From G965222335 sp965222335 (GTDB lineage Bacteria > Pseudomonadota > Gammaproteobacteria > Pseudomonadales > Halieaceae), in assembly GCA_965222335.1 (NCBI GenBank), contig OZ244944.1:3782001-3846000 (forward strand): DNA of 64,000 nt, in the 5' to 3' direction. Below are positions 33,733 through 42,447 of the stretch, in pieces. A program made the translations under genes and the position numbers. The first letter of the stretch is position 1, and each line of letters starts with the position of its first letter. The notes beneath the pieces are model-generated. The model had not been told where the DNA came from, made no database searches, and saw only the letters and a program-made list of their open reading frames with translations.

Positions 33733-35133
33733 CTAGTAATCGCTCAGGCGATTGAGGCCATTCAGGGCGGCGATGCGGTAGGCCTCGGCCATCGTGGGGT
33801 AATTGAAGGTGGCGTTGACAAAGTAGCGCAGGGTGTTGCCCGCACCCTCCTGCTTCATGATCGCCTGGCCGATGTGAATGATCTCCGTGGCCTCGGCGCC
33901 AAAGCAGTGTACCCCAAGCAGGGCCAGTGAGTCCGGGCAAAACAGAATCTTCAGCATGCCCACCTCCTCTCCGGATATCTGCCCGCGGGCCGTGTCCTTG
34001 AAAAACGCGCGCCCGACTTCAAAGGGGACGCGGGCGTCGGTCAGCTCCTTCTCGGTTTTGCCCACGGAGCTGATTTCCGGAATGGTATAAATGCCGGTTG
34101 GCACGTCATCCACGTAACGCACGGACTCCTTGCCGCGCGAGACCGCCGCGGCCGAGCGACCCTGGTTGTAGGCGGCGCTTGCCAGGCTTGGCCAGCCGAT
34201 CACGTCGCCGACGGCGTAGATATTGGGGGTCGCCGTCTGGTACTGCTTGCTGACCTGCAACTGCCCGCGCTGGTCTGCCTCGAGGCCGACGGCGGCGAGG
34301 TTCAGGGCGTCGGTGTTGCCTGTGCGCCCATTGCACCAGAGCAGGGCGTCGCCGCGCAGTCGCTTGCCGGACTTGAGGTGCAGGGTGATGCCGTTCTCGC
34401 TCGCCTCCACGTGATCGTACTCCTCCCGGTGCCGCACCATCACACCCATGTCGCGCAGGTGATAGTTCAGCGCCACGGAGATCTCGTCATCGAGGAAGGC
34501 CAGCAGGTAGTCGAAGCTGTTGATCAGCTCGACCTTGATGCCGAGGCCGGCAAAGATGGACGCGTATTCACAGCCGATGACCCCGGCACCGTAGATCAGG
34601 ATCTTGCGCGGCGTATGCTTGAGGTCGAGGATGGTATCGCTGTCGTAGATTCGCGGGTGAGAAAAATCAATATCTCCGGGGCGGTAGGGGCGGGAGCCGG
34701 TGGCGATAACGATGTCCCTGGCGGTCAGGGACTCGGTGGTGCCGTCCGCCTGGCGCACAGCGAGGGTGTGCGCGTCGACAAAGCTGGCCTGGCCGATATG
34801 CAGGTCGATGCCGTTGCGCGCGTAGTACTTGCTGCGCATCTCCACCTGCTTTTCGATCACCCCCGATGCGACCGAGAGCGCCGTGGGGTAGGGTATCTGG
34901 CGGCGGTGACCGATGTCACGGAACAGGTGTCCCGTATTGAAGCGCATCAGTTGCTTTACCGCGTGGCGCAGGGCCTTGGAGGGGATCGTGCCGCGATGGG
35001 TGCAGCCGCCCCCGACCATCGAGCGGTCCTCGATCACAGCTGCCCGGCGGTTGTGCTTGGCGGCGTTCAGCGCGGCGCTCTCGCCAGAGGGACCGCTGCC
35101 GATTACCAGTACATCGTAATCGTGGGATGTCAT
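33733..35133 (-). CDS. sthA: Soluble pyridine nucleotide transhydrogenase
   Basis: 466 aa flavoprotein that passes hydride between NADPH and NAD. The FAD motif GSGPSGESAA is at the N-terminus. The usual redox disulfide is broken: GGGCTHRGTIPSKAL keeps the first Cys but has Thr in place of the second, the hallmark that separates SthA from lipoamide dehydrogenase. The length equals E. coli SthA. ATG 35133 is chosen because MTSHDYDVLVIG matches the family start. The short gap to the aldolase gene holds three imperfect GTAGAC-containing repeats. Confidence 0.93.
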   Translation of the reverse strand: MTSHDYDVLVIGSGPSGESAALNAAKHNRRAAVIEDRSMVGGGCTHRGTIPSKALRHAVKQLMRFNTGHLFRDIGHRRQIPYPTALSVASGVIEKQVEMRSKYYARNGIDLHIGQASFVDAHTLAVRQADGTTESLTARDIVIATGSRPYRPGDIDFSHPRIYDSDTILDLKHTPRKILIYGAGVIGCEYASIFAGLGIKVELINSFDYLLAFLDDEISVALNYHLRDMGVMVRHREEYDHVEASENGITLHLKSGKRLRGDALLWCNGRTGNTDALNLAAVGLEADQRGQLQVSKQYQTATPNIYAVGDVIGWPSLASAAYNQGRSAAAVSRGKESVRYVDDVPTGIYTIPEISSVGKTEKELTDARVPFEVGRAFFKDTARGQISGEEVGMLKILFCPDSLALLGVHCFGAEATEIIHIGQAIMKQEGAGNTLRYFVNATFNYPTMAEAYRIAALNGLNRLSDY

Positions 35134-35282
35134 CGCTGCTTGTCCTGTTTGGCCGGCATCGCCGGTGGCTGGCCGCACCTGGCCGGCGGCACCTGGCCGG
35201 CCGCTCCGTTATCTGAAAGCAGCGTATTGTAGACCCGTGGCCAGGTCAGGTAAATTCGGGGCTGGCACCCGGGAGACAGGGC

Positions 35283-35951
35283 ATGACAAAACCGCTGCTG
35301 GTGATCGGCAACCGTAATTACTCCTCCTGGTCACTGCGGGCCTGGCTTTGCCTGCGCCGTGCCGGGGTCGAGTTTGACGAGGAACTGCTGCCCCTGGACA
35401 CGCCGGAATTTGCCGCACGGGTAGGCGCGCTGTCGCCCTCGGGCCGGGTCCCGGCCCTGTGGCACGATAATCAGTGCGTCTGGGACTCCCTGGCCATCTG
35501 CGAATACGTCAACGAGGTGTTTGCTGCCGGCGCGCTGTGGCCGCAGGATGTCCGCGCCCGCGGTCACGGCCGTGCCCTGGTCGCTGAGATGCACAGTGGC
35601 TTCCGCGCGTTGCGCGACGAGCTGCCCATGAATTGTCGCGCCAGCGACCGGCAGGTACCGCTGTCGGGGGCTCTGCGTGACGATATCCAGCGGGTCCAGC
35701 ATCTGTGGGATCAGTGCCGCCTGAGTTACGGCGCGAGGGGTGACTGGCTGCTGGGTGACTACAGCATCGCCGATGCGTTTTTTGCCCCGGTGGTATCGCG
35801 CTTTGCCACCTACGGCATAGCGCCCGCAACGCCCCAGGTGCACGACTACTGCGCCCGGGTGCGCGCCGATGTGCATCTCGGAGCCTGGTATGAGCTGGCC
35901 CGTCAGGAGAGCTGGGTCGTGGCTGCCGACGAGGCCGGAGAGCAGACCTGA
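35283..35951 (+). CDS. Glutathione S-transferase
   Basis: 222 aa. The N-terminal thioredoxin-like domain has the catalytic-loop motif NYSSWSLRAWLCLRRAG and the gamma-site motif WDSLAICEYV. A helical C-terminal domain follows. The SSWS motif puts it near the YfcF/maleylacetoacetate isomerase-like group, but the substrate is unknown. The TauE/SafE gene follows 3 bases after its stop, suggesting one transcript. Confidence 0.88.
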   Translation: MTKPLLVIGNRNYSSWSLRAWLCLRRAGVEFDEELLPLDTPEFAARVGALSPSGRVPALWHDNQCVWDSLAICEYVNEVFAAGALWPQDVRARGHGRALVAEMHSGFRALRDELPMNCRASDRQVPLSGALRDDIQRVQHLWDQCRLSYGARGDWLLGDYSIADAFFAPVVSRFATYGIAPATPQVHDYCARVRADVHLGAWYELARQESWVVAADEAGEQT

Positions 35952-35954
35952 GCG

Positions 35955-36689
35955 GTGGCTGAATACCTGCTGGTTCCCCTCAGCTTCCTGACGTCCACGC
36001 TGGCCGGTGCCGTGGGCCTCGGGGGCGGGGTGCTGTTGCTGGCGCTGATGCCGGGCCTGGTGCCCCCGGCGGCCATCCTGCCCCTGCATGCAATCACCCA
36101 GTTGGCCAGCAACCTGTCCCGGGCCGGCTTCGGCTGGCGGCATATCGCCTGGCGTCTGGTGCCGCCCGTGCTGTGCGGTGGTGCCCTCGGCGCCGGCCTG
36201 GGGGGCTTGCTCTTTGCACGCCTGGACCTGTTCTGGCTGCCGGCGATTATCGGCGTGGTTATCCTCCTGGTGACCTGGTGTCCCCTGCCGGCGCCCCGGG
36301 GTCGCGGGGTATTGGCCCTGGCGCTGCTGGGCTTTTACCAGACGGGGCTGGGCATGCTGGCGGGGGCGACGGGCCCCCTGGGGGCGGCGGTGCTGGCCCG
36401 GTACGACCACCAGCGTGACTGGCTGGTGGTCAATACCGCGGTTTACATGTCGCTTAATCACAGTCTGCGGGCCATGGCGTTCGGCCTGATGGGTTTCAGC
36501 CTGCTGGCGTGGTGGCCGCTGCTGCTGGGTATGGTCCTGGCGGGAGTCGCCGGTTCCTGGCTGGGAACGTGGCTGCGGCAGTTTCTGCCGCAGCGGGATT
36601 TCCAGCGCTGGTTTCGCCTGCTGCTGAGCCTGCTGGCGCTGCGCCTGCTGGTGTCCCCGTGGCTGGCGTCCCCCTGGCCGGGCACCTGA
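35955..36689 (+). CDS. TauE/SafE family membrane permease
   Basis: 244 aa with about eight hydrophobic helices. The N-terminal half has the family pattern STLAGAVGLGGGVLLLALMPG, and a second half repeats it (FYQTGLGMLAGATGPLG). Family members export or import sulfite, sulfoacetate and related anions, but the substrate is not predictable. The start is GTG 35955. It lies 3 bases after the GST gene and ends 2 bases from the convergent ectR gene. Confidence 0.82.
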   Translation: MAEYLLVPLSFLTSTLAGAVGLGGGVLLLALMPGLVPPAAILPLHAITQLASNLSRAGFGWRHIAWRLVPPVLCGGALGAGLGGLLFARLDLFWLPAIIGVVILLVTWCPLPAPRGRGVLALALLGFYQTGLGMLAGATGPLGAAVLARYDHQRDWLVVNTAVYMSLNHSLRAMAFGLMGFSLLAWWPLLLGMVLAGVAGSWLGTWLRQFLPQRDFQRWFRLLLSLLALRLLVSPWLASPWPGT

Positions 36690-36691
36690 CT

Positions 36692-37399
36692 TTAAGTGCC
36701 GTCGTTGTGCCTGGCCACCGTGCCCGGGCTGCGGGCGTCGCCGGCAGGCTCGGGTTGCCGGTTGTCGTGCTCCGGGCCCACTGCCTGCCGCTCCGTCGTC
36801 TGTCGGTCCATCACACCGATGTGCAGCAGCGGGGATGCGTCAATGTCCTGGGCGTCCATCATCTGCGCGATCCGCTGCAGAGAGGAAATAATCATGGTCT
36901 GCTCCCACTCCTGCAATTCGCCAAATTGCTGCGCAAACTGCGCCTGCAGCGGAATCGGGGCGCTCTTGAGCACCTCCAGCGCCTCTGCTGTGAGGTGGGC
37001 GTGCACCTTGCGCTTGTCCTGCTGCGAGCGCTCGCGATAGACCAGCTGGCGCCGTTCCAGGCGGTCGAGGATGGATGTGACCGTGGCCTGACTCAGGCTG
37101 ATGTCGGCGGCAAGTTGTCCGATGGTGACTTCGCCGCGGTCCCTGATCGTCTGCAGCAGGAGGATCTGGGGCGCGGTCAGGCCTGTCGTCTTGGCGAGGT
37201 GTTTGGAGTGGAGGTCGGTGGCGCGGATCACGCGCCTCAGGGCCACCAGGACCTCATCGATGCGCGCCAGGAGTGAATCCTGGCCGGCAAAGATCGCGCT
37301 GAGGTTGTAGCGGGTCAGGTCGGCATCCGTCAGCGCCGAACCCGTCTCGGTGCTGGCGTCGACGTCCGCGAATTCCCCTGATTTACGGTTAATAGCCAT
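36692..37399 (-). CDS. ectR: MarR family regulator, EctR-like
   Basis: 235 aa. The winged helix-turn-helix spans residues about 70-150, with LTAPQILLLQTI, IGQLAADISLSQATVTSILDRLE and the wing DKRKVHAHL. It is divergent from ectA, the typical place of EctR, the MarR-type repressor of ectoine genes in halophiles and methylotrophs. The last 40 residues are low-complexity and polar, longer than usual. A perfect palindrome lies in its own promoter region. Regulation by osmolarity is expected from the family but not shown by sequence. Confidence 0.85.
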   Translation of the reverse strand: MAINRKSGEFADVDASTETGSALTDADLTRYNLSAIFAGQDSLLARIDEVLVALRRVIRATDLHSKHLAKTTGLTAPQILLLQTIRDRGEVTIGQLAADISLSQATVTSILDRLERRQLVYRERSQQDKRKVHAHLTAEALEVLKSAPIPLQAQFAQQFGELQEWEQTMIISSLQRIAQMMDAQDIDASPLLHIGVMDRQTTERQAVGPEHDNRQPEPAGDARSPGTVARHNDGT

Positions 37400-37427
37400 A
37401 ACTTACCTGTGCCGCGCGAATCTCATG

Positions 37428-37441
37428 TTTAGTATGCTAAA
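37428..37441. promoter_or_regulatory. Candidate EctR operator
   Basis: TTTAG-TATG-CTAAA is a perfect inverted repeat with 5-bp arms, 29 bases upstream of the ectR start, suitable for autoregulation. A second AT-rich ACTATATA element overlaps the ectA -10 (37525-37532). Confidence 0.45.
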
Positions 37442-37505
37442 TGTATTTTAGGCCCCAGTTTGGCGTAATTCGCCGAAAAAGTGAAGCATTCGCGGCAATT
37501 GAGGG

Positions 37506-37534
37506 TTAAAAAGCCTCGCTGAATACTATATAAT
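37506..37534 (+). promoter_or_regulatory. ectA promoter
   Basis: -35 TTAAAA (37506-37511) and -10 TATAAT (37529-37534) are separated by 17 bases. The -10 is perfect and overlaps the ACTATATA sequence that may be an EctR half-site, so a bound repressor would block it. Confidence 0.55.
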
Positions 37535-37580
37535 ATAGCCCTCTAAACATTTGAGAAGAAACTAGTTGGAGAGTGTGATC

Positions 37581-38084
37581 ATGGCGGCAGAAATTACGCT
37601 TTGCGTTCCGGGGAAAGAGCACGGGCGCCCGGTACACGGCCTGATTGGTCAGTGTCCGCCCCTGGATATCAATTCCATGTACTGCAATCTGCTGCAGTGC
37701 TCGCACTTCGCCGAGACCTCGGTGGCGGCACTCAAGGACGGTGAGCTGGTCGGCTTTATTTCCGGCTATATCGTTCCCGGACGGGAGGACACGCTGTTTA
37801 TCTGGCAGGTTGCCGTGGGCGAGAAAGCCCGCGGGCACGGCCTGGCGGGACGGATGCTCAATGCCATCGTCGACCGCGAGGCCTGCCGCGACGTGCGCTT
37901 TATGGAGACCACGATCACCGCTGACAACGACGCCTCCTGGGCCCTGTTCCGGCGCTTTGCGGAGAAGCGCGGCGCGGACGTGTCCGACGAGGTGATGTTT
38001 GACCAGCAGGCCCACTTCGGGGGCGATCACGCCAGTGAACTGCTGGTAAGAATCGGCCCCTTCGAACACCAGGCAGCGGCCTGA
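37581..38084 (+). CDS. ectA: L-2,4-diaminobutyrate N-gamma-acetyltransferase
   Basis: 167 aa GNAT-family enzyme, second step of ectoine synthesis (diaminobutyrate plus acetyl-CoA to N-gamma-acetyl-diaminobutyrate). Family blocks are present: LDINSMYCNLLQCSHFAETS and the acetyl-CoA motif VAVGEKARGHGLAGRML. ATG 37581 has GGAGAG upstream and is preferred over the TTG at 37566. First gene of an ectA-ectB-ask run; the ectC gene for the third step is absent from this locus. Confidence 0.93.
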   Translation: MAAEITLCVPGKEHGRPVHGLIGQCPPLDINSMYCNLLQCSHFAETSVAALKDGELVGFISGYIVPGREDTLFIWQVAVGEKARGHGLAGRMLNAIVDREACRDVRFMETTITADNDASWALFRRFAEKRGADVSDEVMFDQQAHFGGDHASELLVRIGPFEHQAAA

Positions 38085-38133
38085 AGCCGGCCTGCGCGAG
38101 AGCGCGGCGACACGAATTGAAAGAGGAACCCCA

Positions 38134-39465
38134 ATGAAAATATTCGCTGAAATCGAATCCGAAGTGCAGAGTTACGCGCGGTCCTTCCCGCGCGTGTTCA
38201 ATCGTGCCGAGGGAGAGTTTCTGTACGACGAGGAGGGCACCGAGTACATCGATTTCCTCGCCGGCGCCGGCACGCTCAACTACGGCCACAACAACCCCGT
38301 GCTCAAGCAGGCCTTGCTCGACTACATCCAGGCCGACGGCATCACTCACGGCCTTGACCTGCATACCCATGCCAAGGCCGAGTTTCTGCAAACGTTTAAC
38401 GACAAGATTCTGAAGCCGCGGTCGCTTGAGTACATGCTGCAGTTCACAGGGCCTACCGGCACCAATGCGGTGGAAGCGGCCCTGAAGCTGGCGCGCAACG
38501 TCACCGGCCGCGAGAACATCATTTCCTTTACCAACGGCTTCCACGGGGTCAGCCTCGGGGCGCTGGCCACTACCGGTAACTCCCACCACCGCGGTGCCGC
38601 GGGGGTCAGCCTCAATGGCAGCAGTCGCCTGCCCTATGACGGCTATCTGGGAGAGGGGATCGACACCACGTCCTACCTGGACAAGGTGCTGTCGGATTCC
38701 AGTAGCGGGATTGACCTGCCGGCAGCCGTGATCGTCGAGACAGTCCAGGGTGAGGGTGGCATCAATGCCGCGAGCATGGAATGGTTGCGCAATCTGCAGA
38801 CAGTGTGCCGCAAGCACGATGTGCTGTTGATCGTGGATGATATCCAGGCGGGCTGTGGCCGCACCGGGACCTTCTTCAGCTTCGAGCCGGCGGGTATCTC
38901 GCCGGATATCGTGACCCTGTCGAAGTCCCTGAGCGGCTACGGTCTGCCCTTCGCGCTGGTGCTGATCAGGCCGGAGCTGGACCAGTGGAAGCCCGGTGAA
39001 CACAACGGCACTTTTCGCGGCAACAACATGGCCTTTGTGACCGCCAAGGCCGCGATCGATCACTTCTGGTCGAACGACGATTTTGCCGCTGGCGTGCGGG
39101 AACGGGGCGAGTACGTGTCCCGCCGCCTGGACAGGATCGTGGCGCGCTACGGCGAGGGGCACTTCACTGCCCGTGGGCGCGGCATGTTCCGTGGCATCAA
39201 CTGTGTCAACGGCGATATCGCCGGCAAGATCACCCGCGGTGCTTTCCAGAAGGGGCTGATGATCGAAACCAGCGGCGCGGATGACCAGGTGGTGAAGTTC
39301 CTGTGTCCGCTCACGATCAGCGAGGTGAATCTCAAGCGCGGTATTGATATCGTGGAAGAAACGATCGCCGAGGTGTGCGCCAGGGAGACGTCGATTCCGG
39401 AGACGATCGACTACTTCGATGACGACTATGCCCCCCTGGCGGAGGGCTTCAAGCAGGCCAGCTAG
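38134..39465 (+). CDS. ectB: Diaminobutyrate--2-oxoglutarate aminotransferase
   Basis: 443 aa class III PLP-dependent transaminase. It turns aspartate semialdehyde plus glutamate into L-2,4-diaminobutyrate, the first dedicated step to ectoine. The opening ESEVQSYARSFPRVFN and the cofactor-binding FTGPTGTNAVEAALK block are family hallmarks, and the PLP Lys lies in TLSKSLSGYGLP near residue 268. RBS AGAGGA precedes the ATG. It is 49 bases after ectA. Confidence 0.94.
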   Translation: MKIFAEIESEVQSYARSFPRVFNRAEGEFLYDEEGTEYIDFLAGAGTLNYGHNNPVLKQALLDYIQADGITHGLDLHTHAKAEFLQTFNDKILKPRSLEYMLQFTGPTGTNAVEAALKLARNVTGRENIISFTNGFHGVSLGALATTGNSHHRGAAGVSLNGSSRLPYDGYLGEGIDTTSYLDKVLSDSSSGIDLPAAVIVETVQGEGGINAASMEWLRNLQTVCRKHDVLLIVDDIQAGCGRTGTFFSFEPAGISPDIVTLSKSLSGYGLPFALVLIRPELDQWKPGEHNGTFRGNNMAFVTAKAAIDHFWSNDDFAAGVRERGEYVSRRLDRIVARYGEGHFTARGRGMFRGINCVNGDIAGKITRGAFQKGLMIETSGADDQVVKFLCPLTISEVNLKRGIDIVEETIAEVCARETSIPETIDYFDDDYAPLAEGFKQAS

Positions 39466-39586
39466 GCCACCAACACCAGGCGGGGGCTGAATGCCCACGC
39501 CTGTGATTGGCAGTTTACAGACACTGCCTGCGAACCTGCCGGTGCAGGTCGCGGGCAACGCGAGAGACCAGAAACAGGGGGAGTCA
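39466..39586. other. ectB-ask gap where ectC would normally lie
   Basis: 121 bases. In all three forward frames I find nothing resembling EctC. One hairpin (ACCTGC-CGGT-GCAGGT, 39534-39549) is present, and a strong RBS (AGGGGGAG) precedes ask. So this is a clean absence, not a visible ectC remnant. Confidence 0.6.
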
Positions 39587-41029
39587 ATGGGTTTGCACAG
39601 CGTCGAAAAGATCGGCGGAACTTCAATGAGTAATTTCACCGCGGTGCGCGACAGCATCGTGTATGCCCAGGCGAGCGAAGATACCTTGTACCAGAGGATC
39701 TTTGTGGTATCCGCCTACGGCGGCATGACCAACAGGCTGCTGGAGGACAAGAAGGACGGTTCACCGGGGGTTTATGCCCTGTTTGCCAATGGCTTCAAAG
39801 ACAATAACTGGGCAGAGGCGCTGGAAGAAGTGCGCGCCGCGATGTACGACAAGAACGCGAGCCTGTTTACCGAACCGGACGAGCTGAAAGCGGCCAACGC
39901 GTTTATCGGCGAGCGCCTGGACAATGCGAGGAAGTGCCTGGAGGACCTGCAAAGCCTGTGTCGGCACGGGCATTTTTCGGTCGAGGACCACCTGGCAACG
40001 GTGCGCGAAATGCTGGCCAGTGTGGGCGAAGCCCACAGCGCGTGGAATACCGCCAGGCTCCTGTCCCAGGAGGGGATCAACACCTGTTTCGTGGATTTGA
40101 CCGGGTGGCAGTCGGCGGAGCACATCTCCCTTGACGAGCGAATTATCAATGCCTTTGCCGACATCGACCTGAGCAAGCAGATGCCCTTCGTGACTGGGTA
40201 CGCCCACGCAGAGGACGGCCTCATCAGCAGCTTTGATCGCGGCTACAGCGAGATGACCTTCAGCCGCCTGGCGGTGCTCACGGAGGCGCGCGAGGCGATT
40301 ATCCACAAGGAGTTTCACCTCAGCAGTGCCGATCCGGGACTGGTGGGCGAGGAGAACGCGGTTCCGATCGGCCGCACCAACTACGACGTGGCCGACCAGC
40401 TGGCCAACCTGGGGATGGAGGCAATCCACCCCAAGGCGGCCAAGGGGCTGCGGCAGAACGACATCCCCCTGCGGGTGAAGAATACCTTCGAGCCGGAGCA
40501 CACGGGCACCCTGATTACCCGGGATTACGTGAGCGAAACCGCCTGCGTGGAAATTATCGCCGGCTGTAGAGGCGTGTATGCGCTGGAGGTCTTCGACCAG
40601 GATATGGCCGGAATGGTACTCAACTACGATGCCGAGATTCTGAAAATTATCCAGCGCTTCAAGGCCCACAACGTGGCCAAGGACACCAATGCCAACACCG
40701 TGACGAATTTTCTGGCGACCAACCTGAAGACCGTGAAGCGGATCAAGCGAACCCTGCAGGAGACCTTCCCCGAGGCGGAGATTCGCCAGCAGAAAGTGGC
40801 GATTGTTTCGGCCATTGGCAGCGACATGCAGGTGCCGGGTATCCTCGCGCAAACGGTCAGCGCACTGTCTCGTGCCGACATTGCGGTACTGGCGATCCAT
40901 CAGTCCATGCGCCAAGTGGATATGCAGTTCGTGGTCAACGACGAGGATTATGACGATGCCATCCGCAGCCTGCATGCGGAACTGGTTGAGCCGCACGACC
41001 ATGGTCGCGCGATTCGCCTGGCCCTGTAA
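39587..41029 (+). CDS. ask: Ectoine-type aspartate kinase (Ask_Ect)
   Basis: 480 aa. It makes aspartyl phosphate, the precursor of aspartate semialdehyde. The opening VEKIGGTSMSNF is the signature of the aspartokinase subfamily found with ectoine genes; these are less sensitive to feedback. C-terminal ACT domains start near residue 380 (KVAIVSAIGSDM). ATG 39587 is chosen because AGGGGGAG lies 4-11 bases upstream and the family starts there; the open frame to 39491 is not needed. Confidence 0.92.
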   Translation: MGLHSVEKIGGTSMSNFTAVRDSIVYAQASEDTLYQRIFVVSAYGGMTNRLLEDKKDGSPGVYALFANGFKDNNWAEALEEVRAAMYDKNASLFTEPDELKAANAFIGERLDNARKCLEDLQSLCRHGHFSVEDHLATVREMLASVGEAHSAWNTARLLSQEGINTCFVDLTGWQSAEHISLDERIINAFADIDLSKQMPFVTGYAHAEDGLISSFDRGYSEMTFSRLAVLTEAREAIIHKEFHLSSADPGLVGEENAVPIGRTNYDVADQLANLGMEAIHPKAAKGLRQNDIPLRVKNTFEPEHTGTLITRDYVSETACVEIIAGCRGVYALEVFDQDMAGMVLNYDAEILKIIQRFKAHNVAKDTNANTVTNFLATNLKTVKRIKRTLQETFPEAEIRQQKVAIVSAIGSDMQVPGILAQTVSALSRADIAVLAIHQSMRQVDMQFVVNDEDYDDAIRSLHAELVEPHDHGRAIRLAL

Positions 41030-41077
41030 GGGCGTTGAATCCCTGATAACGCTTTATCGTCCAGCGCGGGAGTGTGC

Positions 41078-41749
41078 ATGTTGAAGAGCCTTGTCGGCGC
41101 GCTGTTGTTGCTCTCGCTGGTCGCGTGCGCGGCGCCTTCAACGCCCCCGCCGGTAGAAGACTATGCGCGCGACCCGCGTCCCCTCGGGCAAACCCTGGTC
41201 TATCGCTGCGATGATTACAGCTTCACCGCGCGCATGGGGCCCGGCGAGATGGCTGTCTGGCTGGAAAACGAGTACCGAATCCTGTCGCGGGTGCGCAGTG
41301 CCTCGGGCGTTCGTTACGAAGAAGGGGATGTGGCCTTTTTCGGCAAGGGCGAAGAGGGCATGCTTGCACTCGGCGAACGGGAGTATCGCAACTGCAGGGT
41401 TGTGCCCAACGCCGGGCCCTGGGAGGAGGCGCGGCGACGCGGTGTGAGCTTTCGTGCCGTCGGCCAGGAACCGGGCTGGCACCTGGAAATCCACAAGGAC
41501 CGGCATATTCTGTTCGTGGGTAACTATGGCAGGAAGCGGGTTCTGGCACCCTGGGTGGCCCCCGAGGGCGACGCGGTGAGCGCCAGGTATGCCGCCAGCG
41601 CGGGGGAGCAGCCCCTGGAGGTGCTGGTGAGCGCCACCTCCTGCCAGGACACCATGAGTGATGAGGTATTTCCCCAGACCGTCACCGTGACCTACGCCGG
41701 CGAGACCTATCGCGGCTGTGGTCGTCCCCTGGATTATCCCTGGCATTAG
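41078..41749 (+). CDS. Lipoprotein with MliC-like and COG3650-like parts
   Basis: About 223 aa. A signal peptide ends in the lipobox LVAC (Cys near residue 17), so it is lipid-anchored. The first part (residues about 40-110, VYRCDDYSFTARMGPGEMAVWL ending NCR) resembles MliC-type lysozyme inhibitors. The second part (EPGWHLEIH, SATSCQDTMSDEVFPQTVTVTY, YRGCGRPL) resembles COG3650 envelope lipoproteins. Lysozyme inhibition is therefore possible but unproven. GGGAG lies 5 bases upstream of ATG 41078. It converges with the TauE/SafE gene with a 4-base overlap. Confidence 0.72.
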   Translation: MLKSLVGALLLLSLVACAAPSTPPPVEDYARDPRPLGQTLVYRCDDYSFTARMGPGEMAVWLENEYRILSRVRSASGVRYEEGDVAFFGKGEEGMLALGEREYRNCRVVPNAGPWEEARRRGVSFRAVGQEPGWHLEIHKDRHILFVGNYGRKRVLAPWVAPEGDAVSARYAASAGEQPLEVLVSATSCQDTMSDEVFPQTVTVTYAGETYRGCGRPLDYPWH

Positions 41750-42447
41750 TGCCGGTGCGTATGCTCCTGTGTCTCGCCCGCGGACAGATGACGCAGGTGC
41801 GCGCTGTGGGCAGCCGTCAGGTACAGGCTCCAGCTACCTGCCGCGATCAGTAGCAGGGCGATGACCAGGCGCAGCCCGCGCCGGCGCAGTTGCGCCTGCA
41901 GACCGCCGGCGCCCAGGCTGCTGGCGAGCATTGCCGGCAGCGTACCCACGCCGAAGGCCAGCATCATCAGGCCGCTTTCCAGTGGCTGCTGGCGGGTGGC
42001 GGCGAGGGCGAGGGCGCTGTAGATCAGCCCACAGGGCATCATGCCCCAGCAGAGCCCCAGAAATAGCGCCTGGTACCAGTGCTGCAGCGGCAGCCAGCGG
42101 GCGCCGAGGCGTTGCACAGGGCGCCAGAGGCGCGAGCCGGCTCGCTCCAGCCACTGCAGGGCACGCCACCAGTCCGCAATGTACAGCCCCATAAGCACCA
42201 GCAGGGCACCGGCCAGATAACGCAGCGACAGGGCCCAGGCGGCGGTATCAATACTGCCCGCAGCGAGTCCGGCCGCTGCGCCGAGTGCGCCATAGCTGAG
42301 AATTCGTCCACCGTGATAGGCGAGGGTGTTCCCGACGCCGCCGCTGCCGCCCAGCTGTAGCGCTGCTGCGATGCCGCCGCACATACCCAGGCAGTGGCCG
42401 GCCCCGGCCAGGCCCACCGAGAGCGCCGCAAAATACATGGAGTCCAT
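41746..42447 (-). CDS. Cytochrome oxidase-linked TauE/SafE family membrane protein (COG2836)
   Basis: 233 aa, about six to seven helices, with the LAGAGHCLGMCGGI motif near the N-terminus (paired Cys/His, likely metal-binding) and a HGLAMCGMMPCGL-like site (CWGMMPCGLIYSALA) near residue 135. This subgroup is regularly found next to ccoS in proteobacterial cbb3 clusters and may take part in copper or thiol handling during assembly (inference). The C-terminus is His-rich (ETQEHTHRH), which fits metal binding. It overlaps ccoS by one base. Confidence 0.8.
   Translation of the reverse strand: MDSMYFAALSVGLAGAGHCLGMCGGIAAALQLGGSGGVGNTLAYHGGRILSYGALGAAAGLAAGSIDTAAWALSLRYLAGALLVLMGLYIADWWRALQWLERAGSRLWRPVQRLGARWLPLQHWYQALFLGLCWGMMPCGLIYSALALAATRQQPLESGLMMLAFGVGTLPAMLASSLGAGGLQAQLRRRGLRLVIALLLIAAGSWSLYLTAAHSAHLRHLSAGETQEHTHRH

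Noticed and set aside
33733..35133. Lipoamide dehydrogenase or mercuric reductase
   Set aside because: The second Cys of the redox pair is replaced by Thr (CTHRGT), which identifies SthA.
39491..39586. Upstream start for ask, or a remnant of ectC
   Set aside because: The added residues match neither protein, while a strong RBS stands directly before ATG 39587.
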